Source of the DNA: an uncultured Chloroflexota bacterium
Lineage (GTDB): Bacteria > Chloroflexota > UBA11872 > UBA12225
Reading direction: 5' to 3'
NCBI GenBank assembly: GCA_902805635.1
Contig: CADCTC010000121.1
Location: forward strand, 44,382 to 101,731
DNA: 57,350 bases
Shown piece after piece: positions 15,032 to 22,782 of this stretch (its first letter is position 1; every line of letters begins with the position of its first letter). Under the pieces are notes generated by a model that was given only the letters and a program-made list of their open reading frames with translations, searched no databases and was not told the DNA's origin. A program made the translations under genes and the position numbers.

Positions 15032-16597
15032 ATGGTGAACGTGAGGACTGGCATCACGCAACGGCACGCGGCGCCAGCCGTGCCGGTGCTCGGCTGGACG
15101 CTGCTCGTCGCGCTGGTGGCCTTCGTGTGCGGCGCCGCGTGGGACATCCAATGGCACTACGCTATCGGCCGCGATAGGCCGTTCATTCCGCCACACTTGC
15201 TGCTGCTGGCCGGCATCATTCTGTCAGGACTCGCGTCGGTTGCTGCTGTGCTGTGGAGATCAACGCGCTTCCCACGGGCTGACCTACCCCCCTATCCCCT
15301 CCCTAAAGGGAAGGGGAGTGTGGCGACTCACGCGGCGTCGTTGGGGGGCGCAGGTGACGTGACGCTGCTGCGAGTGTTCCATGCGCCGCTTGGCGCGTAC
15401 CTGGCCGGCTTTGGTGCGCTCAGTGCCGCGCTGGCGTTCCCGCTGGACGACTACTGGCATCACCTCTACGGCTTGGACGTGACCATCTGGGCGCCGTTCC
15501 ACGTCATGATCGTCGGCGGCATGACACTGGTCGCACTCGGCGCCGCGTACCTGTTCGCGGCTCACAAGGGAGACCGTGGTGCAGCGGCTGCGCGCGCCGG
15601 CATGGTCTTGTCACTGACTATGGGAGCAGCCGTGGCGCTGTTGCTCCAGGCGCAGGCGCTTGATAAAGAAGGCATCCTTGCCGCCGCGCCACTTACCGGC
15701 CGCGCAGGTGTGGTCTTCCCGACGCTCCTGGCGGCGCTGACGGTGCCCTGGCTGGTAGCGGCTGCGGTGGCGGTGCCCGTGCCGGGCGGCGCTACCGCCG
15801 TTGCGGTGGGGATCACGGCGCTGCGTTGGGCGCTGCTGGAGTTTGTGCCGGTGGCGCTGCGCTGGTCGGCGGCGCTCGAAGGCGCCCACATCCGCGAGTC
15901 CAACATGCGAGTCATCGCGACTCCGATGGGCTTTCCGGCGTGGTCACTGGTGGCCGCCCTGGCGATCGACATCGTGTGGTGGCTCGTCTGCCGCAGGAGG
16001 GCGTCAACCGTTTCCGGCGCTGCGGACGCGCGTGGCGCAGCGATGGCTGCGCTCGCGCGCGCGCTGCCGGCGCTCGCCGCTGCCGGCGCTGTGGCCGGGC
16101 TGGTGCTGGCGATGCTGGACCGCGTGTGGCAGCGCACTCTGCCGGCGGTTCCAGGAGGCGCCGGGCTGGACCTCCGGCAGGCGCTAGTGGATGCGCTGCC
16201 GCTGGCGGTCGTCGCGGGCTTGGTGGCGGCGGTTTACGGCGCAGCACTCGGCGGCGCACTGGGGACGCTGACGTTCCGGCAGCCTTCACGCGCCACGCTC
16301 AGCGCTGTCTATGGACTGGCGCTTGCGCTGGGCGCTGCCGCGCTGTGGTCGCTGGTTCTGGCGGCGCAAGGCGTCATCGGCCCGCCGCACCCACCGCTGC
16401 TGCCGCTGCCGGCTGGCTGGAGCGCGGGTCCCGTTCCCGCCTGGTTTGGCTGGGTGGTGGGCCTACTGCCCGCCTGGGGGTTGCTCGCCCTGGTGGTGGC
16501 GGAGGCAGCCGGGTTGCGGCTGCGCGGCGCGGCACACAAAGAAACGCGAGCCATGGGGTCGGCGGCGCTTAGAAGGGCGGCCCCTGCGTCGCCATGA
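15032..16597 (+). CDS. polytopic membrane protein of unknown function with duplicated W-H/G-D/P-H motif
   Basis: I cannot name a function. The 521-residue protein has about ten hydrophobic segments. Two copies of one motif stand out: D38-x2-W41-H42-x3-G46-x-D48-x4-P53-x-H55 at the end of the first helix, and D139-x2-W142-H143-x3-G147-x-D149-x5-P155-x-H157 before another helix. The His and Asp residues could bind metal or haem at the membrane surface. I have a recollection of similar motifs in uncharacterised membrane proteins of other bacteria, but cannot verify it. Between the copies, residues 85-98 (LPPYPLPKGKG) are encoded by a dispersed hairpin repeat. TTG 15014 is an alternative start. 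The 3' end overlaps the convergent lyase gene by 29 bases. Confidence 0.8.
   Translation: MVNVRTGITQRHAAPAVPVLGWTLLVALVAFVCGAAWDIQWHYAIGRDRPFIPPHLLLLAGIILSGLASVAAVLWRSTRFPRADLPPYPLPKGKGSVATHAASLGGAGDVTLLRVFHAPLGAYLAGFGALSAALAFPLDDYWHHLYGLDVTIWAPFHVMIVGGMTLVALGAAYLFAAHKGDRGAAAARAGMVLSLTMGAAVALLLQAQALDKEGILAAAPLTGRAGVVFPTLLAALTVPWLVAAAVAVPVPGGATAVAVGITALRWALLEFVPVALRWSAALEGAHIRESNMRVIATPMGFPAWSLVAALAIDIVWWLVCRRRASTVSGAADARGAAMAALARALPALAAAGAVAGLVLAMLDRVWQRTLPAVPGGAGLDLRQALVDALPLAVVAGLVAAVYGAALGGALGTLTFRQPSRATLSAVYGLALALGAAALWSLVLAAQGVIGPPHPPLLPLPAGWSAGPVPAWFGWVVGLLPAWGLLALVVAEAAGLRLRGAAHKETRAMGSAALRRAAPASP
15281..15330 (+). repeat. dispersed hairpin repeat, copy 2 (inside a coding sequence)
   Basis: GACCTACCCCCCTATCCCCT, then CCCTAAAGGGAAGGGGAGTG, with complementary C- and G-rich arms. 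The right arm CTAAAGGGAAGGGGAGTGTG is identical to that of copy 4 at 36222-36241. It is read in frame within the membrane protein gene, as a Pro/Lys/Gly linker between helices. Confidence 0.7.
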
Positions 16598-17483
16598 TCT
16601 CGTCCAGCTCGCGCAGGTCGTAGGCGTCCATGGCGCGCCCGCCGGAGCGGCGCACACGTGTGGACTGGACCACGCCCAGTCGGTGCAGCACTTCCTTGGC
16701 GCCCTGGGTGCCGAACTGGCGCCGCCAGGCGGAGAGTGGCGCGAAATGGTTGAACGCCCGCCGCGCACCGTCGCGGTCGCCGGCAAGGAAGCGGTTGTAC
16801 GCCAGCGCCAGGTCGGCCACGCCGATGGAGCCAGGGATGGCGCCGATGGCGCCGCGGTCCAGGTCGGAGAGCAGGCTGGCGCCGCCGGTCAGGATGTCCA
16901 GCGCACCGCCGCTCAGCTCCAGCAGCGCGGTTACGCGCGGCCCGGTGTCCGAGGGCGCCTCTTCCTTGACGTAGGACACGTTGGGACAGCGCGCGTTGAT
17001 CTCCACCACCACCTCGGGCGGCACGGGGTTGCTGGTCTCCTGCACCATGATGGGGACCGGGCTGGCCTCTCCCAGCGCGCCGTAGTGCCGGCGCAGCGCC
17101 TGCGCCCACTCGTCCCCCTTCAGCTGTTGCTCGCCGCGCGGCAACAACCCGAATGCCGCCTGTACCCCTAGGGCTGCGCCGTGCTGCACCAATGCAATCG
17201 ACTCTTCGGTCGATTCAGCGGTGCAGCCCATGATGAGCGGCACGCGCCCGGCGGTCTGCTCGACGCAAAGCTCCAAAATCCGGCGTTTCTCCTCCGGCGT
17301 CATCTTCTCAGTCTCGCTGGCGCCGCCGGCGGCGGCGAGTCCGTGCGCCCCGGCGTCGATCAGATAATCGACGACGCGCCGCTCACTTGCCTCGTCAATC
17401 TCGCCATCCTCACGGAAGGCGGTGTAGATGATGGGGAAGATGCCGCGCAGGTGCTCGCGCGAGTGGTGCTGTGTGGTGGCCAA
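16569..17483 (-). CDS. dihydrodipicolinate synthase (DapA)-family aldolase/lyase
   Basis: DapA-family TIM barrels make or break C-C bonds in 2-keto acids through a Lys Schiff base; many act on 2-keto-3-deoxy sugar acids. In this 304-residue protein K173 in the SYVKEE strand is the expected Schiff-base lysine. The usual Tyr of the YNxP motif is replaced: the strand reads PIMVQETSNP. The substrate-binding GTTGE loop is also changed, to AAAGGASETEKM. So a standard DHDPS role is unlikely and the substrate is open. The start is TTG 17483, after AGGAAG at a good distance, with the codon buried in a 12-bp inverted repeat. The 3' end overlaps the convergent membrane protein gene by 29 bases. Confidence 0.85.
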   Translation of the reverse strand: MATTQHHSREHLRGIFPIIYTAFREDGEIDEASERRVVDYLIDAGAHGLAAAGGASETEKMTPEEKRRILELCVEQTAGRVPLIMGCTAESTEESIALVQHGAALGVQAAFGLLPRGEQQLKGDEWAQALRRHYGALGEASPVPIMVQETSNPVPPEVVVEINARCPNVSYVKEEAPSDTGPRVTALLELSGGALDILTGGASLLSDLDRGAIGAIPGSIGVADLALAYNRFLAGDRDGARRAFNHFAPLSAWRRQFGTQGAKEVLHRLGVVQSTRVRRSGGRAMDAYDLRELDEIMATQGPPF

Positions 17484-17515
17484 TGGTGGTCCCTTCCTCT
17501 AATGGACCACCATTG
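17481..17515 (-). promoter_or_regulatory. 12-bp inverted repeat enclosing ribosome-binding site and TTG start
   Basis: CAATGGTGGTCC (17481-17492) and GGACCACCATTG (17504-17515) are perfectly complementary with an 11-base loop. Read on the minus strand, the loop holds the GAGGAAG ribosome-binding site and the 3' arm ends in the TTG start codon of the DapA-family gene. It could be an RNA hairpin that hides the start codon or a dyad operator for a repressor. Confidence 0.6.
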
Positions 17516-17552
17516 TGCCGTGCGTGCCGTGCCGTGGCTCCGATTGGCGCTG

Positions 17553-18594
17553 CTAGGAGGCCGTGATCTCCGTATCGGTAATGGTGATCACGAAGGTCTC
17601 GCAGAGGTTGACGTCGCGCAGCTCGCTTGTGTCGCGGTCCTGGTTCCTGGTGCTCCGCGTGTACACGGTCGCCGCAGACTCATCGCCGCCGCCCACGGCA
17701 GCCGCTGCGTCGAGCGTCCAGCCACCGCTGAATACGCCTAACTGGCGGAACAGACGCTGCTCGGCGGGCCTCAACAGGTTGTAGCTCCAGGCCATCGTCT
17801 CGTAGAGCGACTGCTGGCGCCGCGGCAGGTCGGCCGGCCCGTTCGCCAGCAGCGGCAGCCGCTCTTGCAGCTGCGCCAGCAACGCGGCCAGCGGGAGCAG
17901 CCGCGCGCGACGCCGCCAGCTCAAGCGCCAGCGGCAGGCCGTCCAGGCGCGTGCAGATCGCCGCCACCGCCGCGGCGGTGTGCGCGTCTAGCAGGAAGCG
18001 AGCGCCGGCCGCGCGTGCGCGGTCCAGGAACAGCGCCACCGCCGGGTAGCGCAGCACGCGGGAGAGGTCCGCCGCCGGCTGCTCCGGTGGAGGCGGGGCT
18101 TCCAAGGGCGCGAGTGTGAAGACGTGCTCCCAACGCAGCCGCAGCGTCGCCCGGCTGGTGACCAGCACCGTTACCCCCGGACACGCCGCCAGCAGCGTCG
18201 CGACCTCCTGGGCAGCGCCGGCTAGCAGCGGCTCAAAGCTGTCCAGGAAAAGCAGCAGCGTCCGCCCGCGCAGCGCGACGTGCAGCGCGTCGTGGGCGGT
18301 CTGGTCGCTGCGGACCACTATGCTGAGCGCCGCGGTCAGAGCGTGTGGCAAGCTGTCCAAGGCTGTGAACGGCGCCAAGTCCACGAACACTGTCCCGTCC
18401 TGGAAAACGGCGGCGACGTCACGAAGCACCGCCAGGCACAGGCGGGTCTTGCCGACACCGCCCGGCCCGGTGACGGTCACCAGGCGCGCGTCCTGCAGCA
18501 GCACGAGGTCTCACAGCGCGTGCAGGTCTGCCGCCCGGCCGATCAACGGTCCGGGCGTGAGCGGCAGCGGCGCCTGCCTGGGGACTTCCAGCAT
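17553..18594 (-). pseudogene. NB-ARC/AAA ATPase regulator remnant (LuxR/AfsR-type), stop codon and frameshift
   Basis: The translated remnants match the P-loop ATPase of large transcription regulators. After ATG 18594 the frame reads MLEVPRQAPLPLTPGPLIGR and meets TGA at 18511-18513, just before the P-loop TVTGPGGVGKTRL. The frame continues with LLLFLDSFEPLL (Walker B type), VLVTSRATLRL and LPLALELAASR. Near 17900-17910 a shift in a GCGCGCG run moves homology to another frame, RLLPLAALLAQLQERLPLL through QSLYETMAWSYNLL and QLGVFSGGWTLDAAAAV. The C-terminus then turns into a non-homologous tail ending ITDTEITAS at 17553. The sensor and DNA-binding regions are missing. It is very probably dead. 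Confidence 0.82.
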
Positions 18595-18634
18595 GATGAG
18601 TGCGCAAGCCACGCTACCACAAGGCTGACTAGAC

Positions 18635-18667
18635 GCCAGTGCACTGGCTCACTCACGCTACGTAGCG
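18635..18667. promoter_or_regulatory. two adjacent perfect palindromes
   Basis: GCCAGTGCACTGGC (18635-18648) and CGCTACGTAGCG (18656-18667) are each perfect palindromes, 7 bases apart, between the dead ATPase gene and the stress-protein gene. A lower-GC stretch with TTTTATATTT follows at about 18730. They look like repressor or activator binding sites for the plus-strand gene, but no factor can be named. Confidence 0.4.
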
Positions 18668-18878
18668 CAGTGTAGATCCACAGACCGTGCGGCGACCCAC
18701 AGGCAGCCACGCTTATGTTGCGGTTCGGCATTTTATATTTCTGCGGCACGCATCCTGCGGTTAACGGTGCCGGCCCCAATGGAGGGGTAAAAGACTGGCA
18801 GGCCCCGCGCTAGGCACGGCGAAGTGTCGGAGTGTGGGCGGGGCGGGTAATAGGTGGCTTGGTGAAAGGAGCTGCAGC

Positions 18879-19967
18879 GTGGCGACTAATGTGAACGTGA
18901 ATACCGGTGGAAGCAGTGGGATGATGCGGCGCGACCTGACGGGTCGCTCGACGATCGCCGGGATGTTCCACAACCGCGCGGACGCCGAGGCGGCGATCCA
19001 CGCGCTCAAGGACGCGGGGTTTAGCGCAGCGGACGTAGGTGTGGCCATGCGCGACCGCACCGCGCAGGGCCAGATGGTGGAGGACACCGGCACCAAGGCG
19101 GCCGAGGGCGCTACCTCCGGTGCACTCGGTGGCGGACTCCTGGGTGGTGTCGTCGGCTTCCTGGTGGGACTCGGTGCGCTCGCCATCCCCGGCATTGGTC
19201 CGGTGGTTGCGGGCGGTATGCTGGCCAGCGCCTTTGGCCTAGCGGGTGGTACGGCGGTGGCCGGCGCGGGCATCGGCGCCGCAGCGGGTGGCCTGGTCGG
19301 CGCGCTCGTCGGCATGGGCATCCCTGAGGAAGAGGCGCGCCACTTCGAGAGCGGCTTCCGCAGCGGTGGCACGCTGGTCACAGTGCGCGGTGGCGCCCGT
19401 GCCATGGACGCCATGGCGATCCTCGAGAGCCACGGCGCCGACACCGGCCCCGGCAGCGTTGGTGCGTCCAGCGCCTCCAGCACCGTGACCACGCCCGGCC
19501 ACGACACACGGCACACCGGTTCCGGTGAGACCACCACCGGCGCCGTTGCCGGTGGCCTTGCGGGCGCCGCCGCCGGCGCTGCGATCGGCACTATGGTCGC
19601 TCCCGGCCCCGGCACGGCCGCCGGCGCCGCGATCGGCGGGACCGCGGCGGCGATCAGTGGCACCGCCGCGGGCGCGGCCATTGGCACCGCCGTCGGCGCT
19701 ATGGGTGGCGCTGCTGCCGGCAAGGGCATCCATGAGGCTCGCCCCGCGGACCACAAGGATGAAGCAGCCGAGGGCACGGCCGGGGGCGGGTTGGCAGGCG
19801 GTGCAGCCGGCGCAGCGATCGGCACTGTTGTTGCCGGACCGGGCCCGGGCACCATTGCCGGCGCCGCCATTGGGGGCGCCGCGGGCGCTGCTACGGGTGG
19901 CTCCGCGGGCGCCAAGGACGACGACGAAGACGACCGCAGCACCACTACGACCGTCACGCGCCGTTAG
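18879..19967 (+). CDS. general stress protein-like, glycine-zipper protein
   Basis: The 362-residue protein opens with a small alpha/beta unit (about residues 25-60, TIAGMFHNRADAEAAIHAL followed by DAGFSAADVGVAMRD) like general stress protein 17M / YflT domains. Residues 78-147 are a hydrophobic Gly-rich hairpin, then EEEARHFESGFRSGGTLVTV closes the domain. The second half has two further Gly/Ala zipper blocks (about 207-270 and 290-345) with repeated AAGAAIGT and AGAAIGG units, and an acidic/Thr tail DDDEDDRSTTTT. It may insert in or coat the membrane under stress. GTG 18879 has AAAGGAG seven bases upstream; the earlier ATG 18834 does not. Strong terminator hairpins follow. This is the only intact gene between 17.5 and 21.9 kb. 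Confidence 0.82.
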   Translation: MATNVNVNTGGSSGMMRRDLTGRSTIAGMFHNRADAEAAIHALKDAGFSAADVGVAMRDRTAQGQMVEDTGTKAAEGATSGALGGGLLGGVVGFLVGLGALAIPGIGPVVAGGMLASAFGLAGGTAVAGAGIGAAAGGLVGALVGMGIPEEEARHFESGFRSGGTLVTVRGGARAMDAMAILESHGADTGPGSVGASSASSTVTTPGHDTRHTGSGETTTGAVAGGLAGAAAGAAIGTMVAPGPGTAAGAAIGGTAAAISGTAAGAAIGTAVGAMGGAAAGKGIHEARPADHKDEAAEGTAGGGLAGGAAGAAIGTVVAGPGPGTIAGAAIGGAAGAATGGSAGAKDDDEDDRSTTTTVTRR

Positions 19968-19990
19968 TCCACTAGTCTGCCAGGACTAGC

Positions 19991-20021
19991 AGCAGCATCC
20001 CGCGTCTAATGGGGTGCTGCT
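19991..20021 (+). terminator. hairpin downstream of stress-protein gene
   Basis: AGCAGCATCCC (19991-20001) pairs with GGGGTGCTGCT (20011-20021) with one G-U pair and a 9-base loop. It lies 24 bases after the stop and directly before a second, stronger hairpin. Confidence 0.5.
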
Positions 20022-21333
20022 TACGCCGGATCGAAGGGCCGGGGAGCACGTCTCCCCGGCCCTTTGTCATGTAGCCCCACGGCGTTCACCGCGGCGGCCA
20101 GGACGAACAGCGCGCCACCGGCGGCCATCGCCACCCGGAAGGCATCGGTCGAAGCAACACGCACCGCCTGCGCCTGCTGGGGCGGCGCATCTTCGTGCGG
20201 CGCATTCAGCGGGCTCATCTGGCGCCGCACCGCTGGATCGGCGCTGCGCACCTCCGATCCATCGGTGCGCAGCGCCATCACCAGCGCCCCGGCGACGGTC
20301 AGCAGGCGCGGCCCGTAGCGGGCGGCGAGTGCCCCGGCGCGGCCGGCGAACAGGGCGATCAGCACCGGTCCAGGCATCAAGGCTAGCCCGGTAGCCGCTG
20401 CGCTGTAGCCGGCGGCGCCCTGCAGGTAGAGCGCCAGGTAGGTGTAGCTCGTGCCCAGGCTGCCGTAGATCAGCAGCGTGGAGGCGTTGGCTGCCGTAAA
20501 GGCGCGCGCACGGAAGAGGTCCAGCGGCACCAGCGGCTGCGTCGAGCGCGCCATCACCGCCGGCAGTGCCAGCGTCGCCAGCACGCCCGCCGCCAGCACC
20601 GCCGGCGCCAGCGGGTCACGCCACTCACGCTGCTGCCCATAGATAGGGCCGAACGCCAGGCCGCCGACGGCCACCGCCACCACGGCTGCGCCTGCCCAGT
20701 GGAAACGCCCCGTCGCCGCCGGGTCACGGCTCTCAGGCACGCGACGCCACACCACCCACAGCGCGAACGCGATCACCGGCAGGTTCAGCAGGAAGACGGA
20801 ACGCCACGAGAGCGCGTCCACCAGTACGCCGGCGATGAATGGCACCACGATGGCCGGCCACGCGGTGAGGGCGGCCCAGGTGCCGAACGCGCGGGCCTGC
20901 GCCGCCCCCGTGAAGGTGACGCGGATCAGCGCCAGCGAGCCCGGTGCGATCAGGGTCGCCGCGGCCACTGAAGCGCGCGGCAGATGACGAGCACCTCCAA
21001 GGCAGGCGCGAACGCGCTGAGGAGCGTGGCAACGGCGAACGCCGCAAGCCCCAGTCCGAACACGCGGCGCCGGCCAAAGTAGTCACCAAGCGCGCCGGCG
21101 AGGACCAGCAGCGCGTTGAGCGCCAGCAGGTACGCGTGGTAGACGTATGCCTGCCCCTCAAACGTGCCAAAGGTGCCCAGCGCGCCCGCCGGCAGCTCCA
21201 TGCCGATGCGGGGCAACGCCACCGGCACCACGGCGGCGTCGACCGAGGTGACCATGGTGCCCAGCACCGCGGCGGCTAGTACCCAGCGACGCCCGGCCTC
21301 TCCGCCCTGGTCCTCCCGCCGGACTGCGCTCAC
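20021..21333 (-). pseudogene. MFS drug exporter remnant (EmrB/QacA, DHA2 type), frameshift and internal deletion
   Basis: The N-terminal part reads VLAAAVLGTMVTSVDAAVV, ALGDYFGRRRVFGLGL and VLVICRALQ, then the frame is lost at about 20967. It resumes in another frame as VAAATLIAPGSLALIRVTF and continues through helices to RLLTVAGALVMA. A 14-helix exporter would have about 130 more residues there, but the sequence jumps at about 20272 straight to the final loop (ADPAVRRQMSPLNAP) and last helix (VAMAAGGALFVLAAAVNAVG). One frameshift plus one large deletion make it non-functional. GTG 21333 is a guess at the original start. The tail runs into a terminator hairpin. Confidence 0.85.
20034..20064. 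terminator. strong bidirectional terminator hairpin
   Basis: AAGGGCCGGGGAG (20034-20046) and CTCCCCGGCCCTT (20052-20064) form a perfect 13-bp stem with a 5-base loop, followed by TTG. It ends the plus-strand stress gene. The last residues of the minus-strand MFS remnant are coded through it, showing that the MFS tail is not native. Confidence 0.75.
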
Positions 21334-21352
21334 GAAGGAGGAAGGATACGCG

Positions 21353-21757
21353 CTAGATCCGTGACTGGCGTAGGACTTCCTGTACCGCCGCCGTGGTCTG
21401 CTTGATGCCGTCGGCGGGACCAATCTCGCCGCGCCAGATCGCCCCGGTGTGCTTGTCGAAGGCTGCTTCGACTTCCTGCCCGCGCAGGTTGGCCGGCACG
21501 TGGTTGGGCTTGTCCTTGTCCATGATGTCGGCCCAGTCCTTCCACTCCGGGATCTCGCGCAGCACCTGCTCGTGGCGCCACACGTCCGGATGACCTACCG
21601 GGCCGCCATTGCCGGCGAGTACGCGGTGCACGGCGTAGTCCTTGCCACAGGTCCACTTGACCCAGGCCCATGCCTCTTCGACGTGCTTGGCTGCGTTGAG
21701 CACGCGCATCGTGTGGCTGTTGAGCGCCGTATAGCGTCCTGATCCGGGACGCATCAT
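21353..21757 (-). pseudogene. ABC sugar-binding protein, C-terminal remnant
   Basis: The reading frame encodes only the last 134 residues typical of an extracellular solute-binding protein: ALNSHTMRVLNAAKHVEEAW, WVKWTCGKDY, a loop with PEWKDWADIMDKDKPNHVP, and the final helix GIKQTTAAVQEVLRQ. A whole protein would have about 400-450 residues with a lipoprotein signal; none of that is present upstream, where tandem 36-bp repeats begin within 55 bases. It is not a copy of either binding protein at 48216-50912. It directly follows the 5' end of the MFS remnant, so this spot has collected deletions. Confidence 0.8.
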
Positions 21758-21810
21758 CCTACGGTTGCGCGCACCGGCGCACGCTCCTCAGTTGCGCCAG
21801 AGTTGGATAC

Positions 21811-21882
21811 CACCCTATCCCAACTCCCGGTCCGGCGCAAGTCGTCCAGCCCTTCCCGACTTCTGATCCGGCGCAAGCCGTC
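21811..21882. repeat. two adjacent imperfect 36-bp repeats
   Basis: Bases 21811-21846 and 21847-21882 match at 28 of 36 positions, sharing TCCGGCGCAAG and ending in CGTC. The unit is 12 codons long, so it may be a relic of a coding repeat. It lies between a binding-protein remnant and a terminator. Confidence 0.6.
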
Positions 21883-21895
21883 AAGCGAGACACGC

Positions 21896-21929
21896 AAAAG
21901 CGCCGTGCCCCGTGTCAGGGGTACGGCGC
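21896..21929 (-). terminator. intrinsic terminator of the WGxxGxxG gene
   Basis: On the minus strand GCGCCGTACCCC (from 21929) pairs with GGGGCACGGCGC (to 21900), with a 6-base loop and one G-U pair, followed by TTTT (21899-21896). It starts 33 bases after the stop of the minus-strand gene ending at 21963. Confidence 0.8.
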
Positions 21930-21962
21930 CTGGTGTGAGCAGCGTTGAGTGGGTGGGAGTCG

Positions 21963-22457
21963 TTACGCGACGCGGCGGACGCGCGGTTCCTCGGTGTGAG
22001 TCTCCACGTGGGTCGTCTCGGTGCGACGGCGCATGAACAGCGGCGCCAGCCCGCCGAGGCCCAGCAGACCCAGCCAGCCCCAATCCATGCCACCATCGTT
22101 GCGCTCGGTCGTGCCCGCGGTGCTGGTAGTGGTAGAGCCGGTGGTCGTGGTGGAACGCGCCGCCGTGCTGGACGCCCCGGTGCCGGTGGACCCGGTCGTC
22201 CCGGTGGTGCCCGTCGTCCCTGTCGTTCCCGTCGTGCCGGTGGACCCAGTGGTCGAGCCGGTGGTGCCGGTGGTGCCGGTCGTCCCCGTGCTTCCGGTCG
22301 TGCTGCCCGTAGTGCCGGCGGTGGTACCGGTCGAGCCCGTGGTACCGGTAGTGCCTGTACCGCCGGTGGTGCCGGTCTGTGCAAACGCCGCGGCGCTCGA
22401 TCCCGCCACCAGCGAGCCAGCCAACATCAGTGCCGTGAGTTCCTTCTTCATCTTCAT
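21963..22457 (-). CDS. secreted Thr/Gly-repeat protein with WGxxGxxG C-terminal anchor
   Basis: The 164-residue protein has a signal peptide (MKMKKELTALMLAGSLVAGS, cleavage likely after AFA at 24-26). A low-complexity stretch of GTT/GST triplets runs from 28 to about 95, then Ser/Thr-rich residues. At the end is W126-G-W-L-G130-L-L-G133, a hydrophobic helix and an RRR stop-transfer. This tail fits WGxxGxxG proteins, thought to be sorted or anchored at the envelope. The Thr/Gly tract is probably a flexible, perhaps glycosylated, stalk. The DNA is a run of near-identical 9-base units, prone to length change. It has its own terminator. No partner gene is evident; the function is unknown. Confidence 0.8.
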   Translation of the reverse strand: MKMKKELTALMLAGSLVAGSSAAAFAQTGTTGGTGTTGTTGSTGTTAGTTGSTTGSTGTTGTTGTTGSTTGSTGTTGTTGTTGTTGTTGSTGTGASSTAARSTTTTGSTTTSTAGTTERNDGGMDWGWLGLLGLGGLAPLFMRRRTETTHVETHTEEPRVRRVA

Positions 22458-22782
22458 CGCGTGACCTTCTTATTCCTTCCCCGGCGGAGCCATTCCGCCG
22501 GTACCGGGCGCCAGACGCGACGCCACGCTCAGGACAAGCACGTCGCGTGCCACCGACCGAGGAGACGCTGGCGATATGCCGGTCGCGATGCGCTTGAGCC
22601 TGGTCGCGCCGTGGGCGCAACCGGCGCATCGCTCTCCGCGCGCTGCCGGGAAGAGGTGAGTGATGAGGACCAGCGGCCGCACGGTGAGCGCGGTCACCAG
22701 CGCGAGCGGCGGGCTGACCGCCGCGATGGTCGCGGCTGCGGTCGCTGGTGTGAGAAAGATGCCGGCATACAGTGGCGCATGG
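22458..22782. other. gap with no convincing gene
   Basis: This is the space between the WGxxGxxG gene and the ABC exporter gene upstream on the same strand. One minus-strand frame (22470-22859) has a hydrophobic middle but overlaps the exporter gene by 77 bases and lacks a good start, so I do not call it. The promoter of the WGxxGxxG gene should lie here; I see no clear -10/-35 pair. Confidence 0.5.

Noticed and set aside
22028-22380. Short regular repeats resembling a CRISPR array
   Set aside because: The 9-base units encode GTT/GST triplets within an open frame and have no spacers.
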